Shown here one piece after another: positions 1-13,200 of a stretch of 64,000 bases of DNA (position 1 is the first letter of the stretch; each line of letters opens with the position of its first letter). The DNA is from Costus lasius (Eukaryota > Streptophyta > Magnoliopsida > Zingiberales > Costaceae), in assembly GCA_027563935.2 (NCBI GenBank), contig CM050448.1:122996493-123060492 (forward strand), written 5' to 3'. The notes under the pieces were generated by a model. That model was not told the DNA's origin. It ran no database searches and saw only the letters and a list, made by a program, of their open reading frames with translations. Both the position numbers and the translations under genes were made by a program.

Positions 1-1027
1 ACTTGCCATTGGCAAAAAGGAAAAAAAAAAGCATTTTGAGTTAATATGAAATGCGTTATTTCATATTTATGTAGCTCCCAAACAAATTGATCACTTGGTG
101 AGTAATTCATAACTGCAATACAGGGTAACACAAATAACAAGACAATGTTAAGAGCAGCAATCTATATGCTAAAATTCAGGCACTCAGGCAAACCTATGAA
201 TGCAGAGATAAATATCAAACAAAGTTTAGGATCAGTGTAATGATATTCTTGTACAACAGTTCAAGTAACATAATGTGGCAATAAAAAGTAACCTGAGAAC
301 AAAAATAAAGGATCGTTTGGATGAATGGAATTGAATATCTAAGGAATATAGATATACAGAGAATATAATAGACAAATACCAAGTATTCTCCTATTTGGTC
401 TGCAAGCAACTGAGCTAGAATTGATCAAGAATGCAAGAGATACGATTATGCTCAGGTTTGGTTGTAGACAGTTATAAACACAGATAAACAGGAAGCTACT
501 AAATTAGGTTATCTTTCTCCCATCAACAAGGAATACCTATTCCTTGATCGAAAAGGAGGAGGGGTGTTATTCATTCATTAATCATAAAAAAGGAATCTTA
601 TTGGGAAAAAGTAAAAAAACTATTCATATATCTGAAACTTGTGGTTTAACCGTCGTCATTTTTCTAGTGACAAAAATAACGTTTATTCAATTCTAGGGAT
701 CGCTTAGGTTAAACAAATCCATGTATCTGAATACACAAAGAGTTAGGTGAGACAGGTCATGATGACCATAGAGGAGATCGTAAGGGAGTCTGGGTGCAGA
801 AGGCTAGTGAGCAAGTAGTAGTCAATGTGAGAGTCCGTTGCCTAGAAGATCTGTACATGAGCTAGGGTGTGTGAAACAATGTAGTACAAAAACCAAAGAA
901 AACCACGACCATTTACCGGTACATAAGAATACAAAAATCTTAAAAAAAAATAAATCATGCACAGAACTTCAGTAAATTACACAAGGTGATAAGATAGTTA
1001 CACAAACATTTCAAAGTACTCCATCAG
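1..1027. other. AT-rich non-coding DNA left of the duplication, probably a MED15 copy A intron
   Basis: I see no exon, RNA gene or clear mobile-element end here. The segment lies downstream of MED15 exon 7 on the minus strand and before the missing C-terminal exons, so it is most likely intron; this is inference. It is not repeated beside copy B, where similarity stops at the shared CCATCAG (1,021-1,027). Confidence 0.5.
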
Positions 1028-1273
1028 TATGGTTATAACAATTCGATCGGTAACAGGAACATTAACTATGAAATAACTGCAGCAGGTTGACTAATGAAAC
1101 CCACTTAAATAGACTTCCAGGTAGGAAAATTTCATATAGCCAACAGATCAGAAATTTTGACTAGCATTGTACATGACAAAATATGAATTAACAGTCCACA
1201 TCACACCTTGTGCAGGGGTCAAGGGAAATAGTTTTAACAGCTTTGACTACAAAAATACTGAAAGATTACTGAC

Positions 1274-4200
1274 CACTTTTATCAGGCGTTCAAGAGGCCT
1301 TTCGGTAGCACTTGTTTTCCCAGCAACCAAATTTGTAAGGTTAGTCTGATTACCGTCTGGACTGGTAAATTCAGCAAGCAAAGGTGAAGCTGATATACCA
1401 GGTGTAGCAACAGCAAGTGATTGAGGTTGAGGAGCCGGTACAGTTGCTTGTTGATGTCCAATATGACCAGCATTTGGTAATGATGTAACCCCTGAGACTT
1501 GTTTTTCTGATTCTCCAGGAATTGGAGAGGGTGCCATAGGAGTTGAAGGAGATGGAGCAAAAGGCGAATTAGCTGATTGCAAAGGTGTTCCAGATTTTAT
1601 TTGAGATGCTAGCAGATTGTGCTGATCAATTTGAGGAGAAGAATGGTGAGAAATCTGGGGAGATGAAGCTTGAAAATTTTGTGGTGACGAAATTGGAAAA
1701 GCTGCACCAGATTTCATTTGTTGATAATAGTTGTGTCGTTGTCCAGTTGAATAATGCTGCTGATAAAGTCCAGCCTTAACTCCAGGAGTTTGTCTCAGCT
1801 TCAATTCATTCACTTCATTTGTTTGATGTAGTTGTGGCATTTGGGGTATAGGCATCTGTGAGGTTTGTTGTTGTTTTTGTTGCTGTTGCAACTGTTGCTG
1901 CAGAGGCTGCTGTGCCTGAAGTAGTTGCTGTTTTTGTTGTTGCTGGAGTAACTGCTGCTGCTGCTGGATATGACGCTGTTGAAATTGCTGTTTTATCTGT
2001 TGATTTTGCAACAACTGCTGCTGCTGTTGGTCCTGTTGCTGTTTAAAATGTTGTTGCTGTATTGAACCAGAACTTTGTTGCTTGGAATTTACATTGTTTT
2101 GCAAGGAATTCATTGAACCGTTTGACATAACATTAACATTGGTCTGTTGGGGAATGTTAACGGGACTTTGCCCAGATACCAATCCAGCTTGCTGCATGGA
2201 TGCCATTGCTCCCTGCTGCAACGAAGTAAAAGAATTCCCTGAGACAATATCAATAGTGGAACCAGTCTGTAGTGCATTTGTGATATTCTGCTGAGGTGCT
2301 GGAACACCAAAATTTGATGATAACGGCACGGAACCATGTTGCAAGCTTGGCATGGAAGAAGGCTGCATAGAAGTTGTTGAACCTTGAAGATTAATTTGCT
2401 GGTTCGTATAATTGTCTTGTTGCAGTGGAGGGACTTGAGATTGTTGTTGTTGAGGCATTGATTGAGAAGATCCGCTGGGATGTTGAATTTGTTGTCCAGA
2501 AGGCCTTTTCTTGTTTGTAGATAGGATATTTATTATTTGCTTCTCATACATTAAGAGTTTGTCCTTGAGGCCAGGATGGATATTACTCTTTGAGAACTGC
2601 AAAACCTGCAATGTGCGCTCTAACATCAACTTGAAACCTCTTATTTTATCCACCTGTTCAGATGCCTTCCCTGATGGCGGCATATCATGCTGCAACTAAA
2701 ATAAAAGATAACATCAAATAATTGTCATCAAACTAAGTTCCTTTTTGTTCAGAATTGAAGGAAATTTAAGCAAAAATGAATTCATAACAAGGGCAAATTG
2801 AATACCTGCTGCAATTTCAGAGAAATCTTTTGATAAAGCTCATTAAGTTCCGTAAAGTAAAGCTCTTTCATTGACTTTATCTGCCGGCAAAGATGTGAAG
2901 TTCCATCAGTCTCAATTGATAAATAACAGCATCGAAATTTGTAATACTAATTTTGTTAAATACATATTGGCATGCACTTACTGCGTGAATAATGGGATTA
3001 AGCAATGCAAATGAGAAAAAGAAGGAAATTTTGTGTACTATCATTCATGGTGCATTAGAGGTAGCGATAGAAACTAAACGGACGCAAGATATTAAACCAA
3101 ATTAGCAATTCACATTTTTAGCAGGGAAAAATAGCATATGAGTTCCTCCGATCAAAATGATTGTTTTTGACTTTATCTTGCCACATCATGAGGTGAGCAA
3201 GTGAATCTAATTGGACAGTATACTTCAACCAATACATTGGTATAATTTATAAGTAGACTTACAGCTTTCTTTTAATTGGAAAGTTCAAAATAGTCACTTG
3301 GATGTAGAGAAAACGTTAGTAACAACCGAAGAGTGCGCATGCAGCATTGTGTAAAATGTGCCAGTACTGTGCTAGAATAGAAAGGCTAGCACTTGATATA
3401 TTCTGTTTCACAAGCAAGGTTCAAGGAACCGTTCATAAACATCCGGTATAGTACCGGTCTAGTGGCCATCCAGTCCCGGAACCGCTATTAGAGCATGGCT
3501 TGCAGGCGGACAGCAGAGGGAGGCAGTGGTGATTCGCCAGTACGGTACCGGTACCGGTCCGGTGAGTCACTGGACACTCGCCGGACCGAAACCTTGATCA
3601 CAAGGCCAACTCATCCTCATAGGAGAAATGTCTAATCATATAGAACATTAATATACAGCAATTGCACAGGAGATTTGGCAACTTGTGTACCTATACTATA
3701 TGAAGTCTAGTCACTATGTAACAGAATTAAACCTATTGAGAAAACTACTATGTAGCAAGGCTCTGGATAAGAGACGATAAGATTCACATAAATCAAAACA
3801 ATTTATCATATAAAATTGCAGCATGTCATGACAAGAACACAATAATTTGGCCTATGTCTTTAATTATCCTGTCATAATATTGCAAACTTCATGCCATATT
3901 TTTAAATTTCGGTCTGGAAGACTAGTCTATTGACGGAATAGTATATGCAAGTAGTTTTCAAACCCCTGCTTTACACCAATCTTTAAAAGTAATAGTGTGT
4001 AAACTCAATCCATACCAATCTATAAAAGATACTTGTTGGATTCTGGTTTTGTATGTGTACTAGTACCAGACTAGACCAACATGTATCAAGTGGTGAGCTA
4101 AGCTAGATACCAAACTGGTTTTTATAACCATGATTTATGCAATATAAAAAGAATATGGATAGAGCAACAACTATTTATTATAAGTCAAGCATGACATTTG

Positions 4201-7200
4201 AAAGAAAAATAATACTAAGGACTAGAAATACAAGAATACTACGAAGTAAGAGCATAGTCCATATAGTTTCCATGTTTCCAATAGTAAGCAAGGTTTAAAA
4301 AATTGGTACATACAGCCCATATGAACTGACCCAACTTTCAAGATAAAACTGGTACCGATACATCATGTGTCGCTACAACCAATACTAGAGTAGTAGATTA
4401 ATACATCAATCTATATTTAAAACTATGAGTTTTTGTGTGTATTCACGTAAACTATTTAATGTTTAGTAGATCTGTGTTCCGTTCTCTATGTACTTTGTCT
4501 TTCCATTCTAGAATTTCTCTCAAACTTACATGTGGACATTTGATGAGATATTTAGTGTTATCTTACAACTTCACAAACAAATTTCTATCTAATTAATAGA
4601 AATTATATCTTAATATGGCATAATCAGTATGCTGTCCAGTTGGAAATCTTCCTATGGACATACATCGAGGGGCTGACATGACTTAAAAGTAAAAGAAAAA
4701 ACTGGAACTTCAACTTTACAGACCTTTTGATAAATCTCCTCCAGTAAATCAGTAACTCCAGCATGTCCTGATTGAGCGGTAGAATCCAGTGTTGCTGTAA
4801 AAAGACAAAGTAGTTACTTAGTAGATAACCAAAATTGCAAATATAGACTATGACTGCATGAGCATAAATTATATAAGCATGAATTATTAATTGCAGAAAT
4901 CACAAGGTTTCAGGATCATCATGTTATAGTCCTTATAAAGCTTTGAGCTCCATTTAACAAAAATGAAAAAAAATGGTATCATGTACGCCATGACTTCGCA
5001 TTGTCTATACTCAATAAGGAAAAGTTATCACCTTAACCAGACTACCAAAGTAAGATAAATAAGATTTAGTACAATGGCTAACTATATTTGTTCAACATAA
5101 GTTCCCTTTTGGAAAAAAAAAAAAATCATTGTATTAAAATTTTTTTATGGATCTACAATAAAGTGCCCATTATCTACTCACTTATACACACTAAAAAAAC
5201 AGTGCTAGGAAGTCTTAGACATTGACCAATTATAATGCTGTCAGATGAGATATTTATTACTTAAGGACAAGTAATAGGTTTGAGTTTGATGGAAATTCAA
5301 AGTTTGGGAAACAACAAGTGGAATCAAGTTTCACTTTCATCATATACATATTTATGTGTGTGTGCAATTTGTCCAGTAAGCATTACAGCATACAGCTATT
5401 AAATTGATCAAAAAAGCAGTATCGAATATATTGATTTCCCTCACAGTTTCAAAACAAGTAGAATGTAAACTGATGAAGCAGTGTTTATCTACTCTATGTA
5501 GAATTGGTTTTTTTTACTATTTTAATATTAGTATAATTCCAATATAAGTTTCAAAATTCCAACTTTGACCTATTATATTGTGTGCTCCTTCCACTTCAAT
5601 TATACTATATATAACTAAACAAAAACAAGCCAAGCAACATCAAATAAATCTACCAGTGACAATAATGAAGTAAAAAAAAAACAAAAACATGTGTAAGCAA
5701 TAAGTTGATTAACCTGAAAACTGATATTAGGAAGTTAAAATGCATTGGATGTAATTAGTTCCATCAAACTGTATAATTTGATTCAAGGAAGAAAATCCTG
5801 ATATATTAATTCCTATGGTATCTAATTACTTGTAGTGTTCTATAACCTAAATCATCTGTAGGTATAAGGCAAAGGAAAATTAGGGTGTAAACCAAGGGCC
5901 TGTTTGGCCCCCGTTAATAGTTTTATAACTCTGCTAAACTGTGTTGTGTTGTACTGTCAAAATTTATAAGATGTTTAGTTAATAGCTTTTTAAATGCTCT
6001 CAAAATTTAAAATAATAAATAAATATATTATTTTAAATTATTTAAAATAATAATATATTTTATTTTTCTTTAGTATTAAAATTTTGAATTATTTAAAATA
6101 ATAATACTTAAAATTTTAAACAAAATAATGTAAATTACTTTTTTGAAGAACCAGAAGCTACAAAAGCATCAAATTGTAGCTTTTCCAACTTCTGCTTTTT
6201 TGCTACTTTTTCTACTTCTGCTTTTCATTATCAAACAGTTTTCTGTCTGCTTTTTGCTTAAAAATTGATTAAAAGCAGCTTAAAAGTGGAGCCAAACAGG
6301 CCCTAAGAGTTGGAAAATCAGCTTGCATCATTCTACTAGTCTTCTCAGATTAATACCGTACTATGATGACATATAACATCTGGTTTCAAACTTCTACAGT
6401 GGTGATATTAGGCTGTATACAAGGCTGTTATACAAGGCTGTATACAGTTCCAAACTTCTGTACATATATACAGGTCTTGAATCAAACTGATATAGATAGA
6501 CACTGGCACACCAATATCAAGGGTCCATGTACCAGTAGGCAATCAGATCAGTTTGTACCAGACTTACCACTCAATACAAATAAGTACCTAAATCCTTGGA
6601 AAAATCTAGGATATGTTTACATAGTTTTGCCCAAACTATAATATCCGTGGTTGGTTTGAGACTAGTGATGCGCACGTGCAATCTTCCTATTTTTCAAACT
6701 TGATAAAATTGTTTATACTATGTAATTTCTACTTCACGAGGACATGATAATTTGTCCATGTTATGAAGTTTTTTCCACGATAAGGATCTTGTTTTCAATA
6801 GAGAAATTTCTCAACATTCAACAAATGCCCTAAAGGTAAACAAGCAATGGTAAAGGGATAGAACAAGTTGGGTGAAACGAACAGTTTGAATGAGACAACG
6901 GGGAAAGTACGGAAAATTGGTGCAAGGCCCACATCAAATCCTTCTCACCAACCTTGCAATAATTCAGTAATATTAAGCATTGTCGTTGTAGATATTAAAG
7001 TTAAATCTTCTGGAGAAGATATTGATGTCCTCTGAGACTTTAATCAAGTACCACCGACTATTGAATGGTTCAATCAATCATGCAACCGAGGCTATTTTCA
7101 AAAGAATTTGGTATATTTGATGAGAAATGACTTACTACTAGACGACACCTCTGGAAGTGCAATTTGTGACTGAACCATTTGCTTCTCAATTGCATTCTGC

Positions 7201-10200
7201 GAAAGTAAGGCACCTGAACCTTGAATTCTTTGTTGCATCTCTCGTTGCAATGAACTTGAATGTTGTTGTACCATCTGTTGCTGCAATTGTGCTGGTTGAG
7301 ATTGAAATTGAGATAGCAACTGTTGCTGTGATGATTGATGTTGGGACTGTTGACCTTGTGGCTGCAGCATTGCCAATGGTGCCTGCTGGTTTTGCTGCTG
7401 CTGCTGCTGTACAGCTGTCTTCGATTGCTGAAGCATATGCATAGGGCGTTGATGAGGCTGCATATTTGAGACATTAGATAATGATCCAAGCATTTGCTGC
7501 TGCTGTTGTTGTTGTTGAGGAAGCCCTGATATGTTATTTTGGGAGCCTAACAGCTGTGGTTGATGCAGAGACATGGTCTGTTGATTCAACAAATGCTGGG
7601 GCTGTTGCATGTTTAAAATATTATTCTGTTGAACTGACATTCTCTGTGATTGTTGCATATCGGTGACACTTGCTTGTTGCCCAAGAAGCTGGGTCTGTAC
7701 ATTTGAAATATTTGTTTGCTGGCCTATTAGCTGCTGCTGCATAGCTAAATTAGAGTGCTGAGGAGCTGAAGTTGGTGGTTGCTGTTGCTGCTGTTGCTGC
7801 TGTTGCAGCGATGGAGTTTGTTGAAGCATGGTAGTCTGTGGTTGCTGTTGTTGCCTGGCAACTGATTGCGGATGCTGTTGAAGCAAGGATGAAGCAGATT
7901 GTTGAACCGAACTCAAATGGTTTTGTGAAAGGCCAGGTGGTACAGCTGACTGGATTGCTCCTGTTTGTGCCTGTTGAATGCTTGATTGGCCTGATTGAAG
8001 ACTGGATGTCATTTGCATTAGAGGTGGTTGAGAAGATTGTAATGGCGTTGTTTGCAACAGAGATTGCTGCTGCTGTTGTTGCTGAACATGCGGTTGCATT
8101 TGCTGCAGTTTCTGCTTGTATAACTGTTGTTGGAGCTGATGCTGGTATAGCATTTGATTTTGCGATTGATGCTGCTGGTGTGTTATTATTTGCGGCTGTT
8201 GTTGTCTTCCCTGCATTTGCCTTTGTGCATTTGCATAAATATCTGATGTACCTACTTGCCCCAGAGAGTTATTGGCAGCGTTCTGTGACATGACAGTCAT
8301 GTTCTGCAGGCTAGACGACTGGCTGACACTGGATATGTTCGATTGATTGAGTCCTGTGATGGACGACAATGCTGAGGGTAAATTGGCAGGACTTTGTGCA
8401 ACAACTGAAGAATTACTTTGAATATTCTGGGGCAAGAGTTGCTGCCTTGTTGAAGACTGATTTACCGTAGAAACAGATTGCCCTTGGTTGTTGACTTGTG
8501 AAGGTATACCAAGAGATGCTGGCAGACAAAGGATGTTTGGTCAGATATGCATAAATTACATCAGTCAATTGCTCCAATGACGGATTATAACCTCCTATAT
8601 ATTACCAAGTTCTTGGCATTGGCATATAGAAACCACTTTAAAATGTTAAAATAAAGTTAACAAAGAAGGATTGATCTGCCAGAGAACAAATCACAGGCTA
8701 ACGACAGATGAATATGTCATGATGTCTTCATTACAGTTTAGTCATGTGCTTGCTGATTTATTCAATATAACTAAAATTTTGTGGGTTGAAGGAGACAAAA
8801 GTTCAACTTGCTGGTTTAATTCAATGAAAGTGAGAATGCTTTGTTGGTTGAATGGCGCAAAAGTTTTTAAGACCAAACAACTTGCCTAACAAGAGTTTCA
8901 AACAACAATAGAAGCCCTTGCTAAAGCCATTAGTGAATTGAAAGATATTTTTTTTGGCAAGAAGGCAAATGATAATGGTAAAGCCGGGATTTAGTGATCT
9001 TATTGTCAATTATTAAGATTTTAACCGGTTCAGCAACCCAGCAGCTTCAATTGTAAACAAATTAAAGGAAGATAAACTCCAAGAGTACCATAGACAGAAG
9101 ATGGGCAGAGGAAAATGGATAAACTTCAGTTCAACATCAAGCATTTACAAATTAAACATTAGATTACTGCTTATATACGCAGTAAGGGGTTCTGCAAAAA
9201 CAACAGGGAGATATCATGCCATTCACATGTAAAAGCATCTTCAGCTTTGTTTAGGAGAACAACGCAATGAAATTGAAAGCAAAAGAAAAAAAAAATCTTC
9301 AAAAATCATTGTGATACTACTAAAATTAACCATATCTATCAACTAAAATACTCATGCTATGATGAGATGAAATTTTTTTTACAGTACGTACCAGGGTCTG
9401 CAGGATTTTGGTTGATAACTGTGCTGTTTGGGTTCATTGGTCCAGTATGCTGAGACTTGTTCTCCATAGACAGCATTTTAAGAGAAATTTTTCTCAAATA
9501 ATCAGACTGAGATATCACGGTGTTAGAATGTAGAAGAGAGCATCAAAGAGTTAACATTTGTAGGTAGGAAAAAGAAAGCAAAGAACTTCATATTTCGTTT
9601 GCACTGTTAATAATATATAAACTAAATATAGAGATGTATAGAACAAAGTTAGTCATTCAAATCAATGTTGGAGTACTCAGTCTGTACAGGCCATACCGGT
9701 GGTATTTACCAGTCCAACAAGGGACTGGCACATGGACCCACCTAAACCATTTACTGTGCCATGTGTTAGCACCAGTTGGTAGTTGGTACTGACCTATACC
9801 AACATAGACTCGCTCCATTGGCGAAGAATCTCATCGTTGGGGTAATCTTTTGCAAAATTTGGCCACATGCAAATTGTTGCAATAACTTAAAGGAGGATTT
9901 CTATTCTATATAAAACCCCTAACACTTCATCTCTCGCAAATTCTTAATTCCTCTTAATATTTAAAAACTCTAAATTTCCATATAATCTATGGCTCCTAAA
10001 GCCCAAAATATTTATTCCACATGGCAATATGCTCATAATATATTAGATAATCACCATTGGTAATACACTCAGAGGCACTACTCAAGTCAAACAACACCTT
10101 ACAAAGGTCACAGAGATTCTCATCAATGCTCATCACCTATGATCAATACAAAGGTCATAGAGATGAACCGAAAGACATCGAGATGGAGGCAACTATTCAA

Positions 10201-13200
10201 GCTTCAAGGGCTCAATATGCCTAGGAGGATGTGCAATCAACTTCAGTTTGGCTTGTTGAACAACCTCAATATGAGGGCATGGCAACAATAGAAGGAGTGT
10301 GGCAATAATGACATAAGTCATGTGAGAAATGTAAAATGTTAGGTTGAAAAAGTAGAGTAGACCAATCCTATTGAAATTGGTGGGAGAACTAACAAACCGT
10401 GCTCAGACACTATTGACCCTAGTCCCTAGTCCAGGATCTTTTTCATATTCCATTACAAGCAAGTAAGCAAACTCAAATCAACTATACCTACAAAAGGACA
10501 AAAAAAAACTAGATATCATGCACACAATTTCACAGTGATTCCAACTGCATTCCTCCTTGTGTTGCTGCTGACATAGTACCAGATAATAGTATCCAAATTC
10601 AACCGACAACACCAATGGTAGGTGATATCCTAATAATAAAGTTGAGAAATGCTACACATCAATAAGGCAATGAAGGGCCAACAGGAGGACCAATTGTCAC
10701 TCTCCTACATGATGATTGGAAGGGACCAATCAATATGACCATCATTATTTTTCTAATCTATTATAATCAAAAAGTGATTTTGCACATGTTATTAGATGCA
10801 TTGGTGATATCATGGTACTGGCTTGTGAAGACATCAAGGAGATCAAACCAAAGTATATTGTTAAGTTTGTAGACAACAATAGCAACTTTAACACCCTGTT
10901 TCCTAGGAGGAAACAGCGGGTGGAAAGAAAGGAAAAGCATTTTTTTCCTCATTTCCTTTGAGGTAAAATAAGAGAGAAAGAAAGCATACAAGGAAAAAAC
11001 TCTCATTTTCCCGCGGTTTGGCTTCCGCCCAAATCAGGCGAAAAACACAAGGTAAGAAAAAACACTCGTCGCCCGCTCTTCATCGCCCTCTACCCTCTCA
11101 CCCATGCTGCTACCCTCACCGTCCCGCTCGCCCTCGCCTTTGTTACCCTCTGCCCACTCGCCCAAGCCACTGGCCCTCGCCTTCCAGCCCACTCTCCCTC
11201 GCTGTCATCACCTCCAGCCTGCTCACCATTGCCCTCACCCCGCTTGCTATCACCACCTCCCTGTTGTTGTGGGGGGAGATCACGTGAGTTTCACGTGATC
11301 AAATTTCCTTCCTCTCATTTTTCCTCCCCTTTTCTAATTCCTTTCCATCTTGTTTTCCTTCCCTGCAAGGAAACAAAGCATTAAGAGAAAGAGCAGGTTG
11401 ATCCAACATGATTACTCTGCACAATTTATCAATATCTTATGTAGCACACTACATTAACTTGATAATGACTCCCAAGACGATGTTCATGAACAAACAATAG
11501 TACTAATCTACTTATTCTATCGCAAACTAAGACAAGGAAGTGAAATGCAAGGCTTTGAACACACATTTCTAGGATAACATTGTGGATACCAATCCATACG
11601 AGATAGTCAACAATTCCCACATATGAATTTCAACATACCAATATCTCATGTTAGGAAAAGCTTCAAAATGTGGCAATTGTAGAACTATTGGGATCAAACT
11701 AGGGCACTTATATTTCAATACTTAACCATTCATTTTGGATAAGTAGAAGTATCTACCAAGTGGTTTTAGCAAAGAAGATACTAGTGGCAAGGTAAGATAT
11801 TAGAATCTAATTTATGTCTACTTTCATTCAAATATAATTTATTAACATTAAAAAACTAATTAATTTTAATTTCTTATATCTGAAAGTGACCAAGCTGGAG
11901 GCCAGATGGATAGTTGTAATCTGTCATAGTAACAAGTCAAAATGATGCCCTCATGCGTAGAGGTTGTGGTGTGGTGTTTGCTTTGGTGTGTTGTATGTCT
12001 TCTAATCTTCCTCACTATAAGTGTTGTTATGTTGTGTTGTGTTGTATTATGTTGTATTTGATTATGTATGTGAGTGTTATATTAAAACTAGAAGTAAGTT
12101 TTGCATGAGAGTAATGCTAGGGAAACTCTATTAAAATTTTCTAGATAATAAAGTAAATATGGCTACTTACAGCCGTTTTTAGGTGTGTGACAGTATCATG
12201 AATATTGTATCTTTATCCGTCTATTAATAAAACTCACTTACTTGTCCTTGGCAAAAAAAAATAATAATTTCATAAATTTAAACGTGTCTCGGAAAAATAA
12301 GTGGTGGGAGCAATTTAAAATAAAGCCTAATAAGCACTTCTAGCAAAGTGAAACATCACAATTCAATGAAAATCCACTTATGAAATCAAATATAATTTAT
12401 AAACATCACAAAAGTGATTAAGTTTAGTTTTTTAAGGTCTCTAGGACATGTGAGACCAATTAGAGGGATGGTTGTTCAAAATCAAGCTGAATAGATGCTT
12501 CTTGCTAGGATAAGATTTCACAATTCAAAATATTCATCAATAAATATAAACTACATAAATTTATGATTTTCCCTACATATGGGTCCAATTTCGATTTAAT
12601 TTAAACCCAAAACACCTCAAATTTAACTATTTGTATTTATTTGCAAGTTTATATGACATACTAAATCAATCCAATGGGGCGGGTACAGTTAAAACCTGAC
12701 CTAAGATGTCCTTTTATTCTTTGGCCATACCGTGAGTTGATGTGATCATTATACTAATGCCCATGGGTCCGATTAATTCAAACTACTTAGAATAATTCAA
12801 TAATTTATCAACATAACAGCTGTTTGATAATCAAAACATATGGCACCAAGCAAAATGCATTTCTTGATTAGTATAAAATTTTAGAAATAGAATATTCTTA
12901 TTCAAATACACAGAAAAATCAAAATTTTAATACTGTAATGTAGTAAGAGTGTCCTAACTCTTACTACAATAAAGGACAGTTAAAAAAGCAGCTAACATAG
13001 TGTACATCGTCCTAATGCAATCAGTCAGCAGTCATTGAATATGATAAAATTCAAAACATACCAACAGTTCTTACCTGATTAGCAGCAGCTGAATATATTT
13101 TCTCCTCAAACCGAATAGCAATCTTCTGAAGTTCACTTACACCCTCAGGCGCAGAAATAGGCAGGTGTCTCTTCAAAGTGTCCATTCTACAGTAGAAATA

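Larger units (their letters stand above)
8519..13074. other. MED15 copy A introns 3 and 2 (exon 3 at 9,392-9,506 lies between)
   Basis: Intron 3 (8,519-9,391) shows nothing distinct. Intron 2 (9,507-13,074) is large and holds two pieces of mobile DNA: a CT-rich MITE-like element at 10,891-11,380 and a LINE-like 3' tail near 12,090-12,262. Copy B intron 2 lacks about 590 bp and 820 bp around these elements. Confidence 0.6.

Noticed and set aside
1585..2699. Plus-strand and other-frame ORFs across MED15 exon 7
   Set aside because: Shadows of the Gln-rich exon; no independent motif or start context.
7157..8293. Plus-strand ORFs opposite MED15 exon 4 (and the matching 40,344-41,459 set)
   Set aside because: They are antisense shadows of CAG/CAA runs, giving Ala/Val/Cys-rich nonsense; the minus-strand frame matches MED15.
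11018..11298. Pro/Ser/His-rich ORFs in the CT-rich MITE core (also 16,101-16,448, 43,644-43,904 and 47,864-48,346)
   Set aside because: Composition effect of C+T-rich repeats; frames differ among copies of the same element, so no protein is conserved.
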